From assembly GCA_947452755.1 (NCBI GenBank), contig CANGDT010000018.1, positions 1 through 35,278 on the forward strand: DNA of 35,278 bases, written 5' to 3'. Positions 15,659 through 24,065 of the stretch are shown here, piece by piece. The stretch is from Actinomycetota bacterium (lineage in GTDB: Bacteria > Actinomycetota > Actinomycetes > S36-B12 > UBA5976). The first letter of the stretch is position 1. The number at the start of each line of letters is the position of its first letter. The position numbers and the translations under genes were made by a program. The notes beneath the pieces were generated by a model, which was not told the origin of the DNA, made no database searches, and saw only the letters and a program-made list of their open reading frames with translations.

Positions 15659-16584
15659 CTCAGAGTTTTGCTGAATGGATTTCAGAAGGACCATGGCCAA
15701 TTGACGGTGGGCTCTCCGGTGAACTTGAAAAGCGTGGACATGATCTGTCCGACAGTTTGTGGTCGGCGCGTTTACTTCGCGACGCACCTGAGGCGATTGC
15801 AGAGGTACATCGGGATTACGTTGATGCTGGTGCACGGGTATTGATCAGCGCGTCGTACCAGGCAAGCCGCGTAGGTTTCGTCGCCCAAGGTTTGTCGAAT
15901 GACGAAGCTGATGACTTGATGAGGCTTTCAATCGCACTGGCTCATCAAGAAGCTGCGAACGGCAATGACAAAGTGTGGGTTGCCGCAAGTGTTGGTCCGT
16001 ATGGTGCGGTCCTTGGTGGTGGCCAAGAGTATGTCGGCAATTATGGTGTGGCCCACGACGACTTAGTGACATTTCATCGTGATCGCCTTGCAGTATTGGC
16101 AAGTGCAAATCCGGATTTGTTTGCTTGCGAAACTATTCCTGACATGGTCGAGGTGCGCGCACTTCTGGAGGCGCTAGCTGATTTCTCTCACATCCCGGCA
16201 TGGATCACAATGAGCGCTGACACCAGCGAAACATGTTGTGCCGGTCAACTGATTGATGAACTTGCAAGTCTCGTCGCCGATTCACCGAATGTCGTGGCCA
16301 TTGGTGTTAACTGCACAAAGCCCGAGTTCGTCACATCATTGGTATCGATTCTCAGCGCCGCAACATCGTTGCCGTTGGTTGTGTATCCGAATGCAGGCCG
16401 TGTATGGGATGGCGAAAATCGCAGTTGGATTGGTGCAGGTCTAGCAACATTGCCAGCCATTGCCGTTAACGAGTGGGTCGGGCAAGGGACTCAGCTAATC
16501 GGCGGTTGCTGTGGGCTCGGTCCGGAAGCCATTCAGCAACTAGATGTTGACTTGGCTGCTTTGCGTGATTCGTCGGGTAAGTAA
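15655..16584 (+). CDS. mmuM: Homocysteine S-methyltransferase
   Basis: Zn-dependent methyltransferase of the homocysteine S-methyltransferase family, which makes methionine from homocysteine using S-methylmethionine or S-adenosylmethionine. The 309-residue product has the three zinc cysteines: Cys about 220 in GVNCTKPE, and Cys 285 and 286 in [10 protein letters not shown]. The N-terminal [13 protein letters not shown] and the central [17 protein letters not shown] are typical of MmuM/YagD-like members. It lacks folate- or cobalamin-binding domains, so it is not MetH. The ATGA overlap with tsaD implies coupling to the t6A operon. Its last 45 bp overlap the convergent methyltransferase gene. 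Confidence 0.93.
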   Translation: MTQSFAEWISEGPWPIDGGLSGELEKRGHDLSDSLWSARLLRDAPEAIAEVHRDYVDAGARVLISASYQASRVGFVAQGLSNDEADDLMRLSIALAHQEAANGNDKVWVAASVGPYGAVLGGGQEYVGNYGVAHDDLVTFHRDRLAVLASANPDLFACETIPDMVEVRALLEALADFSHIPAWITMSADTSETCCAGQLIDELASLVADSPNVVAIGVNCTKPEFVTSLVSILSAATSLPLVVYPNAGRVWDGENRSWIGAGLATLPAIAVNEWVGQGTQLIGGCCGLGPEAIQQLDVDLAALRDSSGK

Positions 16585-17778
16585 AGCAACAGGTCCCTGA
16601 TCTTCACGGAAAATTGCGAGAACAAGTTCTTCTGCGCCAGGCGTTGCCTTCTTAAATATCTTTTTACGCAAACTTTCGACGTCCACGTTGACTCCGCGCG
16701 TCATGATTGTGAGCGCTGATGAAGGCATGTCGGCAATCTGAGCCTTCAGTAGCTTCTCGTTGTATTGAGCGGTATTGAGAATTTCAAAAATAGAACCGAT
16801 CCGTGGTTGATGAGCGAGCAAGTCGCTTATCGCTGATGCATCAGACGATGTTAGCCAGGCTATGTGTTCATTGACTAACCCCGCCGTGGCGATATCGACA
16901 ATGGCATCGAGTGCCTGAGCTCTCATGAGAGCCAAGTCAGGTGTGATGAGCCATCGTCCGAGGGCAGCGGTGGGTGACTGCGTTCCGCCTACGAACGTTT
17001 CGCGTTGCTCGCCGTTAATGAGCGTGGCTAGCCGACAATGCGATTGATCTGAGCTGAGCAGCGCTTCGACTAGGTCGCCGCTCTCACTGATCCATTCTGC
17101 TGACCACGTACCGATGGTGTCATCGGTAACCCCAGGAGCGACCTTTGCCAGCACCTTGGTTTTTTCGGCTAGGCGTCGCACAAAGTCCCACGACGGGGAC
17201 CACTGATTCGCATCAAAAATCCTCGGGCTGGATCCATCAAGCTTGCGCACATCGGAGCCACTACGACGTGCCGGATCAACAAAAACAAGATCGCATTCAG
17301 GTAATGCAAGTAATGTGCAGTCACCTGTCAGTACAACCGCATCTGTATGACGAAGGTTGTACCGCGCCATCTTTGCTGTGGTCTCATCTATTTCAATTGC
17401 AGTCACCTTGTGGCCAGCATGAGCAAAGGCCAACGCATCGAACCCCAGCCCGCATGTGAGATCCAGTATTCGTTGCCCAGGCCCGTATCTCTGGGTGACT
17501 AGTTCTGCGCGGTACTGCGAAACCGAAGGGCGTGTTGCTTGTTCAATTCCAGAATCTGTTAACAAGAAATCATCGAGGGGTATACCCCATCGGGCATTCA
17601 GTGAGCGTTGCAATCGAGCTTGCGTTTGGGCCTGACTGAGCAAGTATGGATCGACGTTGCTGAATTCTTTACGAAGCGCACTCACAGATTGAAGTGGATC
17701 TGTGTACTTCGCGGCAGATGCAATTGCGCTCTGTCCATCCGGTGAGGTGAGCCACTCGATGTTGGTGTTAGTCGTCAT
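16540..17778 (-). CDS. Class I SAM-dependent methyltransferase with THUMP-like C-terminal domain
   Basis: A 412-residue protein. The middle carries a Rossmann methyltransferase core: motif I RILDLTCGLGFDALAFAHAG, motif II VTAIEIDE, and the catalytic-loop-like DLVFVDPARRSG. The C-terminal part (LTIMTRGVNVDVESLRKKI...PVALLTRR) matches the THUMP-like domain found in uncharacterised actinobacterial methyltransferases. The DPARR loop recalls DPPY motifs of base or RNA methylating enzymes; an RNA substrate is inference. ATG 17778 lies 3 bp after the upstream DUF2505 gene, so the two form an operon. Its 3' end overlaps mmuM by 45 bp in opposite orientation. Confidence 0.82.
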   Translation of the reverse strand: MTTNTNIEWLTSPDGQSAIASAAKYTDPLQSVSALRKEFSNVDPYLLSQAQTQARLQRSLNARWGIPLDDFLLTDSGIEQATRPSVSQYRAELVTQRYGPGQRILDLTCGLGFDALAFAHAGHKVTAIEIDETTAKMARYNLRHTDAVVLTGDCTLLALPECDLVFVDPARRSGSDVRKLDGSSPRIFDANQWSPSWDFVRRLAEKTKVLAKVAPGVTDDTIGTWSAEWISESGDLVEALLSSDQSHCRLATLINGEQRETFVGGTQSPTAALGRWLITPDLALMRAQALDAIVDIATAGLVNEHIAWLTSSDASAISDLLAHQPRIGSIFEILNTAQYNEKLLKAQIADMPSSALTIMTRGVNVDVESLRKKIFKKATPGAEELVLAIFREDQGPVALLTRRITQSSQVNI

Positions 17779-17781
17779 AAA

Positions 17782-18282
17782 TTATTTGCGCGGATTCTCA
17801 GCGAGCCACTGGACGCCAATGTGTTGTTCTTCGGCTATCACATCGGCAAGATGTTCAAGTACGTGTGTTTCTACTCGACCTCCGATGAGGGGCACAGCTA
17901 CTTTAATCTGACCATTAATGACGACAGCCGCACCCGTTGCAGTTTTTCGGATAACAGTTGTCGCTTTCATCGTGACAGGCGCTCCGCTAATTTCAATGCT
18001 CATGGTCCCGTGACGCTCGGCGTCGGCATCCGTCAGTGACCAGACTTGAGTTTCAACGACAGTTACTGTCTCACCCACAAATTGTCGAACTAAGTCTGGA
18101 AAGTCCGAAGGCAAAGTTCGGGTAATGATTACTGTGGCCGAGTTGGCATCTGTCGTCACGCTGTGGGACGCGGCCAGTGCGCCATCGCCTTTTGCCAATA
18201 GGTAAGACTCACTCGTCAGCATGTTGAAGACCCGCTGGGCATCGGCAGGGAATTCAAGTTGAGCGGATAAGGGTGTGGTCAC
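17782..18282 (-). CDS. DUF2505 / SRPBCC-like protein
   Basis: A 166-residue protein with the actinobacterial DUF2505 pattern: an N-terminal FPADAQRVFNMLTSESYLLAK (typical START/SRPBCC first strand and helices), TLPSDFPDLVRQFVG in the middle, and a C-terminal long helix (GRVETHVLEHLADVIAEEQHIGVQWLAEN). The fold suggests a hydrophobic ligand pocket; no function is known to me. GTG 18282 is the start, with CATGAT ending 6 nt upstream and GAGGG touching the start, so leaderless initiation is likelier than a Shine-Dalgarno start. It is divergent from the NAD-GDH gene and is followed after 3 bp by the methyltransferase gene. Confidence 0.75.
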   Translation of the reverse strand: MTTPLSAQLEFPADAQRVFNMLTSESYLLAKGDGALAASHSVTTDANSATVIITRTLPSDFPDLVRQFVGETVTVVETQVWSLTDADAERHGTMSIEISGAPVTMKATTVIRKTATGAAVVINGQIKVAVPLIGGRVETHVLEHLADVIAEEQHIGVQWLAENPRK

Positions 18283-18294
18283 CCCTCAATCATG
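18280..18294 (-). promoter_or_regulatory. Candidate leaderless promoter (-10) of the DUF2505 gene
   Basis: On the minus strand CATGAT (18294-18289) ends 6 nt before GTG (18282-18280). The GAGGG between them abuts the start codon and is too close to be a working ribosome-binding site. Confidence 0.35.
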
Positions 18295-18334
18295 CCCGAG
18301 TCGGCGGCTTTCACGGACACTCGAAATGAATTGG

Positions 18335-18340
18335 TAGGCT
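18335..18340 (+). promoter_or_regulatory. Candidate -10 of the NAD-GDH gene
   Basis: TAGGCT at 18335-18340 fits TANNNT and would start transcription near 18347, leaving a 40-nt leader that includes the AGGAGG ribosome-binding site at 18376-18381. No convincing -35 is seen. The 106-bp region is shared with the divergent DUF2505 gene. Confidence 0.35.
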
Positions 18341-18388
18341 CATTCATGGAACACACAACGAGGTGTGCGCCGACCAGGAGGCATGACC

Positions 18389-21300
18389 GTGTCCGAAGTG
18401 ACACCACGTGGCCCTCGTCGTTTAGACGATGCCCGCACGGAGCTTATTAATCGCGTATCCGAGAGTGTCTCCCCGGACTTACAGCCCGCAGTCGAGCGCT
18501 ATTTCGACCTTGTTGCTCCTGAGGACCTTGTAGGTCGAAACGTCCGTGACGTTTCCGGAATGATTCAAGCCCATGCACAACTCGCCCGCAACCGCATGAT
18601 TGGTTCAGCTCGGGTTTCGGCAGTCGCCCCCAGTATTGAAACTGACGAATGGCAGTCCTCGCACACTGTTGTCCAGGTAGTGACCGATGACATGCCATTT
18701 CTTGTCGATTCGGTGACCACTGCATTGACTCAACAAGGTCGAGCGATTCACTTGGTGATGCATCCACGTTTCATAGTGCGTCGAAACGGTGCAGGCGAAT
18801 TAGTTGAAATTATTGATGCTGCTGATAGCGAGCGCACAAGTGACGCTGGCACGATTACTGAATCGTGGATTTGTGTGGAAATTGATCGCGAGACCGATGC
18901 CAACGAGCTTCGTGATATTGAGAAGACACTCCAGGCAGTTTTGCAAGACGTGCGTAACTCTGTCACCGACTGGACGTCTATGCGCGACCAGATTTCCGAG
19001 GTTACGCGCTATTTACAAAGCACACCTGAACTTAATGATGACGCATGTATTGAAGCAATAACGTTCTTGGAATGGTTGAACGACGATCACTTCACATTTG
19101 TTGGCTTTTCTGAGTATGAAGTAGATCGAGGTAAGTCCGCGGCTGTTAGTCCCAAGCAGGGAACTGGTCTTGGCGTACTTCGGGGTGAATTAAAAGATTT
19201 AGCTACGAATCACCTAGCCTCAGCAGTTGCTGAGTTTGAGCGAACGGGCTCACTGCTATTAATCACCAAGGCTGATGTGCGATCGACCGTTCATCGTTCT
19301 GCTTACCTTGACCATGTAGGCATCATGCGTGTCGAAGGCGGAAAGGTTATTGGCGAGTATCGCTTTGTCGGACTGTTCACTGCAACTGCATATACCGAAC
19401 CGGTCTCGACCATTCCTGTCATTTCTCGCAAAGTGGATGACGTCACAAGGTCGATGGCACTTGATCACAAGTCACACAGTGGCAAAGACCTATTGCAATT
19501 ACTCGAAACATATCCGCGCGATGAACTCTTCCAAATGTCCGCAGGTGACCTTGAGTCAGTAGCTCGTGGCGTCCTGGGTCTGCAAGAACGCCGGCAGGTT
19601 CGTGTGTTTACTCGCACCGAGGTACTGGGTCGCTATGTGTCTGCGTTGGTGTACTTCCCGCGTGACAGATACACCACAGAAGTGCGCGAACGCATGGAAC
19701 ATATTTTGATTTCGACTTATGGTGCCGCGTCAATTGATCATCTTGCGCGAGTGTCGGAGTCGGTGCTTTCAAGGCTGTACTTCGTTGTCCGCATGCCGGT
19801 CGGTCAAACAGTTCCCACAATCGATGCTGATCTATTGGAACTGCGGTTAGCGGAAGCGACCCGTTTCTGGGAAGACGACTTTGCCGAATCTGTTATCGAT
19901 CAAGTTGGTGAAGAAGACGGCGTTCGTATGATTCGCACCTGGACGGATGCATTCCCTGAGTCGTTCAAGGAAGATGTCCCTGCAGTAGGCGCGGTGTCAC
20001 ATCTGCAGCATCTTGAATCTTTGCAGAATTGCGCAGATGGCGAGATAGCCGTTTCTATGTACCGTCCAGCACTTGCCGAAGATGGCACACGTCGCTTCAC
20101 TATCTATCGTCTTGGTGATGCAATCACGTTGTCATCAATTCTGCCGATGCTCCACGACATGGGCGTTGAAGTGACAGATGAACGCGCATATGACCTTCGT
20201 CGACCTGGACGAGAAGTCGCTTGGATTTATGACTTTGGTTTATCTTTCGATGACACCCGTGTTCCTGACGCAGACACACTCGCCGAGCGATTCTGTGAAG
20301 CATTCATTTCGGCATGGCATGGCGATGTAGATTCCGACGGTTTCAATGCACTGGTCCTTTTCGGCGGATTGAGTGCACGGAATGTTGGGGTTATTCGCGC
20401 GTACGCGGCCTATTTGCGCCAGGCAGGTACGCCGTTCTCGCAGGGCTACCTGCAACAGGTGTTGCTAGCCAACGTTGGCATCGTCCAGTTGCTCTTGCAG
20501 TTGTTTGCAACCCGTTTTGATCCTGACTTCGAATCCGATCGATCGGCTGCGGGCAACGCAATCATGTCGAAAATTGAAACGGGTCTCGATGCAGTTGCAA
20601 GCCTCGACCATGACCGCATTATGCGCTCAAGTGTCGCCCTCGTGAATGCAACGCTTCGTACGAACGTGTACCAAATTGATGCTCACGGAAATTACGGTGC
20701 TGTTATGGCGTTCAAGATGGACCCATCGCAAGTTCCCGACCTGCCATTGCCGCTGCCAAAGTTTGAAATCTGGGTGTTCTCGCCACGTGTTGAAGGCGTC
20801 CATCTGCGTTTCGCATCGATTGCGCGCGGTGGTTTGCGCTGGTCCGACCGACTTGAAGATTTCCGCACGGAAATCTTGGGACTCGTGAAAGCTCAGATGG
20901 TCAAGAACTCGGTGATTGTGCCTTCGGGCGCCAAGGGCGGCTTCGTTATGAAGCGTGGGCCTGAACCCACAAACCGAGATGCGTGGCTTGCCGAGGGTAT
21001 TGCTTGCTACCAGGCTTTCATCGGTGCCTTGCTTGATGTCACTGACAATCTTGTTGCTGGAAGTGTTGTTCCGCCAGAACGCGTTGTTCGGCATGACAGT
21101 GATGATCCCTATTTGGTTGTTGCTGCCGACAAGGGAACGGCTACATTTTCAGACATTGCAAACCAGATTGCACTTGATCGCGGCTTCTGGCTCGGAGACG
21201 CATTCGCCTCTGGTGGCTCAATTGGCTATGACCACAAGGTCATGGGTATCACTGCTCGAGGTGCTTGGGAATCGGTTAAACGTCACTTCCTTGAAATTGG

Positions 21301-23236
21301 TGTGAATACTCAAACCCAGGATTTCACCGTCGTTGGTGTTGGCGACATGAGTGGCGACGTATTTGGAAATGGCATGTTGCTGTCCGAACACATTCGTTTG
21401 ATTGCTGCGTTTGATCACCGCCACATTTTCCTTGATCCAAATCCTGATTCGGCAAAATCGTTTGTTGAACGTCAGCGCTTGTTTAACTTGCCACGCTCTT
21501 CGTGGGAAGACTATTCAACAAAGCTGATCAGCAAGGGAGGCGGAATTTTCCCGAGAGCGGCGAAGTCAATCGACCTCACGCCTGAAGTGAAGGAATCGCT
21601 CGGCATTGCCACAGACGTTGACAGTTTGCCGCCTGCTGAATTGCTGTCGTACATCCTTAAAGCGCCGGTCGATTTGCTGTGGAACGGTGGCATCGGCACT
21701 TATGTGAAGTCATCAAGTGAAACGCATGCACAGGTAGGGGACAAGGCAAACGATTCACTACGCATTAATGGCAATGAGTTGCGCGTCCGAGTTGTCGGCG
21801 AAGGCGGAAACCTTGGATTTACCCAGCTGGGTCGTATCGAGGCTGCGCATTCCGGGGTGAGCATCAATACTGATGCGATTGATAACTCGGCAGGTGTGGA
21901 TACTTCCGATCACGAGGTCAATATCAAGATTCTTCTCGATCAGGCAATCGCGCAAGGCAAGTTGGCTCCAGAGTCTCGCCATGATTTGTTGACGTCCATG
22001 ACTGATGAGGTGGGTCAACTCGTCTTACGGGATAACTATGAACAGAACCTTGTGCTTGAGCAGACTCGATTCCATGCGTCGTCAATGTTGCGTGTGCATC
22101 AACGTGTGATGCTAAACCTAGAGACTAAGGGCCTGCTTAACCGCACGGTGGAGTACTTGCCGACAGACTCGGCAATCGATCACCTTCATGCCCAAGGTCA
22201 AGGACTCACTTCGCCTGAACTTGCCGTTTTAATGGCGTATGTGAAAATCGATTTGAGTGCTGATGGTGGCGACGGTGGCCTGGTAAACGAGTCATGGTGC
22301 AAACCAATCATGACAAATTACTTCCCAAGTGCGCTGCATGCGGGCTATGGGGAAGTTATGGATTCGCATCCATTACGCAGTGACATCATTTCCACCGTGT
22401 TGGTTAACGAGATGGTCAACCGTGGCGGTATTTCTTTCGTAGCCCGTGCCGTTGAGGAAAGTGGTGCAGGTTCTTCGGAAATCATGCGCGCCTATGTTGT
22501 GTCACGCGACGTGTTCAACTTCAATGCCCTGTGGAATCGAATTGAAGAACTTGATGGCACCGTGTCAACGGATTGCCAAACGGAACTTTATTTAGAGTCG
22601 CGACGACTTCTGGATAGGGCAACCCGGTGGTTCCTGCAATCACGTGGTGGTCGCCTGGATGTGCTGGCGGAAATTGAAAAATTTGCTCCTTCGGTTTCCC
22701 GTATTGCAGATCGCGTTCCAAGCTTGTTGCGCGGTGCTGAGCAAGTTCGCTTCGAACGTCATGTTGCTGAGTATGTAAAGACTGGCGCACCTGAGGATGT
22801 GGCACGTACAGTGGCTGCACTCTTGGATCGCTTCTCTCTCCTTGATGTGATTGAAGTGGGTTCGCGCGTTAATGAGGAACCTGATCACGTTGTCGAGTTG
22901 TACTTTGCACTTAGTGAACGTTATGACGTTGACCGTTTGCTGGCCCACATCAGTGCTCTGCCACGCGATGATCGTTGGTCCGCTAATGCGCGAAGTGCTC
23001 TGCGCAGTGATTTGTACGCAGCTTTGGCTGGACTCACCTTGCGTGTTGCCAAAGCGACGGCTGCGACGGCTGCTGTGGATTCACGCATCAGCGAATGGGA
23101 AGCAACCTTTGCTGAAGGTGTTGCCCGTACGCGGTTGACGCTCAATGAGATTGCTCTCAGCGAGCAAGCCGACCTTGCCACGTTGTCTGTTGCGCTTCGG
23201 GCGATTCGTACTCTTGTCGGTCAAGGCGCTTCGTAA
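18389..23236 (+). CDS. gdh: Large NAD-specific glutamate dehydrogenase (about 180-kDa type)
   Basis: Oxidatively deaminates glutamate to 2-oxoglutarate with NAD+, mainly a catabolic reaction. At 1,615 residues it belongs to the large bacterial NAD-GDH class (Streptomyces and mycobacterial type), with a long N-terminal regulatory region and a central catalytic domain. Visible in the catalytic part: ARGGLRWSDR near 811, LGLVKAQMVKNS and PSGAKGGFV near 830-850, VGVGDMSGDVFGNGMLLS near 985, and the nucleotide-binding-region EGGNLGFTQLGR near 1140. GTG 18389 is chosen because AGGAGG (18376-18381) lies 7 nt upstream; ATG 18383 is only 1 nt from that site, and GTG 18365 is upstream of it. The frame is intact over 4.8 kb. 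In mycobacteria this enzyme is inhibited by GarA under PknG control; neither gene is in this window. Confidence 0.95.
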   Translation: MSEVTPRGPRRLDDARTELINRVSESVSPDLQPAVERYFDLVAPEDLVGRNVRDVSGMIQAHAQLARNRMIGSARVSAVAPSIETDEWQSSHTVVQVVTDDMPFLVDSVTTALTQQGRAIHLVMHPRFIVRRNGAGELVEIIDAADSERTSDAGTITESWICVEIDRETDANELRDIEKTLQAVLQDVRNSVTDWTSMRDQISEVTRYLQSTPELNDDACIEAITFLEWLNDDHFTFVGFSEYEVDRGKSAAVSPKQGTGLGVLRGELKDLATNHLASAVAEFERTGSLLLITKADVRSTVHRSAYLDHVGIMRVEGGKVIGEYRFVGLFTATAYTEPVSTIPVISRKVDDVTRSMALDHKSHSGKDLLQLLETYPRDELFQMSAGDLESVARGVLGLQERRQVRVFTRTEVLGRYVSALVYFPRDRYTTEVRERMEHILISTYGAASIDHLARVSESVLSRLYFVVRMPVGQTVPTIDADLLELRLAEATRFWEDDFAESVIDQVGEEDGVRMIRTWTDAFPESFKEDVPAVGAVSHLQHLESLQNCADGEIAVSMYRPALAEDGTRRFTIYRLGDAITLSSILPMLHDMGVEVTDERAYDLRRPGREVAWIYDFGLSFDDTRVPDADTLAERFCEAFISAWHGDVDSDGFNALVLFGGLSARNVGVIRAYAAYLRQAGTPFSQGYLQQVLLANVGIVQLLLQLFATRFDPDFESDRSAAGNAIMSKIETGLDAVASLDHDRIMRSSVALVNATLRTNVYQIDAHGNYGAVMAFKMDPSQVPDLPLPLPKFEIWVFSPRVEGVHLRFASIARGGLRWSDRLEDFRTEILGLVKAQMVKNSVIVPSGAKGGFVMKRGPEPTNRDAWLAEGIACYQAFIGALLDVTDNLVAGSVVPPERVVRHDSDDPYLVVAADKGTATFSDIANQIALDRGFWLGDAFASGGSIGYDHKVMGITARGAWESVKRHFLEIGVNTQTQDFTVVGVGDMSGDVFGNGMLLSEHIRLIAAFDHRHIFLDPNPDSAKSFVERQRLFNLPRSSWEDYSTKLISKGGGIFPRAAKSIDLTPEVKESLGIATDVDSLPPAELLSYILKAPVDLLWNGGIGTYVKSSSETHAQVGDKANDSLRINGNELRVRVVGEGGNLGFTQLGRIEAAHSGVSINTDAIDNSAGVDTSDHEVNIKILLDQAIAQGKLAPESRHDLLTSMTDEVGQLVLRDNYEQNLVLEQTRFHASSMLRVHQRVMLNLETKGLLNRTVEYLPTDSAIDHLHAQGQGLTSPELAVLMAYVKIDLSADGGDGGLVNESWCKPIMTNYFPSALHAGYGEVMDSHPLRSDIISTVLVNEMVNRGGISFVARAVEESGAGSSEIMRAYVVSRDVFNFNALWNRIEELDGTVSTDCQTELYLESRRLLDRATRWFLQSRGGRLDVLAEIEKFAPSVSRIADRVPSLLRGAEQVRFERHVAEYVKTGAPEDVARTVAALLDRFSLLDVIEVGSRVNEEPDHVVELYFALSERYDVDRLLAHISALPRDDRWSANARSALRSDLYAALAGLTLRVAKATAATAAVDSRISEWEATFAEGVARTRLTLNEIALSEQADLATLSVALRAIRTLVGQGAS

Positions 23237-23266
23237 CCACACTGTGCTCTCAACGTTCAGCATCGG

Positions 23267-23281
23267 TAAGGTTGTGGCGTG
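23267..23281 (+). promoter_or_regulatory. Candidate leaderless promoter (-10) of the DedA gene
   Basis: TAAGGT (23267-23272) fits TANNNT and ends 6 nt before GTG 23279; no Shine-Dalgarno sequence is present. Confidence 0.4.
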
Positions 23282-23917
23282 GGTTCCCAGCTGATTGCTT
23301 CTGCGCTTAATAGCCAGATCACCAATTGGCTTACCGATTTCGGTCCTGGACTTTTCTATTTCATCGTGTGGGGTCTGGTTTTTGCCGGTACTGGTCTTTT
23401 TATTGGTGCGTTCATTCCTTTTATCACTGGTGACACGCTAATTTTCGCTGCAGGTCTATTGGCCGCGACAACTTCTGGCTTGAACATTTGGGTGCTTGCT
23501 ATCGGTGTTGGCATTGCCGCTTTTTTGGGAGACCAGGTTGGGTTTGTATTGGGACGCCATTTCGGCCGTCCATACCTTGATCGTCACAGTGGTCCGCGCT
23601 TACAGTCGGCAATTGCGAAGTCTGAACGGTTTTACGAAAACTTGGGCTGGTGGGCAGTGGTTGTTGCTCGCTTCATGCCTTGGGCTCGAGTGTTGATTCC
23701 AGCTATTGCGGGCATTGCACGTATGAATTACTACAAGTTTTTATCGGCAAACCTCACTGGCGCAATTGCTTGGGGTTTCTGCCTCACTGTGACCGGTTAT
23801 TACGCAGCAACAATCCCAGCGGTGAAATCTGCGGCCTACGCCATTGCGTTGTTCTTCATTGCAGGCTCGGTACTTGCGGGTTTGCGCAGCTGGTGGTCCA
23901 ACCGCGCTCGCGCATAA
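23279..23917 (+). CDS. DedA family membrane protein
   Basis: A 212-residue integral membrane protein with four to five hydrophobic segments (for example FYFIVWGLVFAGTGLFIGAFIPFI, LNIWVLAIGVGIAAFLG, and the C-terminal AYAIALFFIAGSVLAGL). The DedA/SNARE-associated signature is VVVARFMPWARVLIPAIAGIARM, with its conserved Arg residues, and GDTLIFAAGLLAA near the N-terminus. DedA proteins act as lipid-carrier or phospholipid flippases, including undecaprenyl phosphate recycling in some cases; which lipid this one moves is unknown. The GTG start has a TANNNT hexamer 6 nt upstream and no Shine-Dalgarno. It lies 42 bp after NAD-GDH and 148 bp before the Tad operon. Confidence 0.9.
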   Translation: MGSQLIASALNSQITNWLTDFGPGLFYFIVWGLVFAGTGLFIGAFIPFITGDTLIFAAGLLAATTSGLNIWVLAIGVGIAAFLGDQVGFVLGRHFGRPYLDRHSGPRLQSAIAKSERFYENLGWWAVVVARFMPWARVLIPAIAGIARMNYYKFLSANLTGAIAWGFCLTVTGYYAATIPAVKSAAYAIALFFIAGSVLAGLRSWWSNRARA

Positions 23918-23954
23918 CTCTAGAAATACGCGCGGTCAATAGCGACTCAATATT

Positions 23955-23983
23955 TGTGGAAAACTTCCATACTCTTATCCACA
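23955..23983. promoter_or_regulatory. DnaA-box-like inverted pair upstream of the Tad operon
   Basis: TGTGGAAAA (23955-23963; reverse complement TTTTCCACA) and TTATCCACA (23975-23983) face each other across 11 bp. Both fit the DnaA-box consensus TTWTNCACA, the second perfectly in its classic form. The arms differ at one position as an inverted repeat. A smaller dyad, TGGAA-AAC-TTCCA, lies inside at 23957-23969. It is 83 bp before the tadA start. DnaA or a dimeric repressor could bind; neither is shown. Confidence 0.5.
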
Positions 23984-24035
23984 CCCTTGTTCAATAGGTG
24001 TGAATTTTCAATGCCATCTGCTTACTGTTGCCTGA

Positions 24036-24052
24036 CCGAATGGGGGATTCGG
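24036..24052 (+). promoter_or_regulatory. Inverted repeat just before the tadA ribosome-binding site
   Basis: CCGAAT (24036-24041) and ATTCGG (24047-24052) form a perfect 6-bp inverted repeat around GGGGG. The true ribosome-binding site AGGGGG (24056-24061) begins 4 nt later. It may be an operator or an mRNA hairpin affecting tadA translation. Confidence 0.45.
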
Positions 24053-24065
24053 ATTAGGGGGAAAC

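Noticed and set aside
23918-24065. A chromosomal origin at the DnaA-box pair
   Set aside because: Only two good boxes are present, with no AT-rich unwinding region and no dnaA, dnaN or rpmH nearby.
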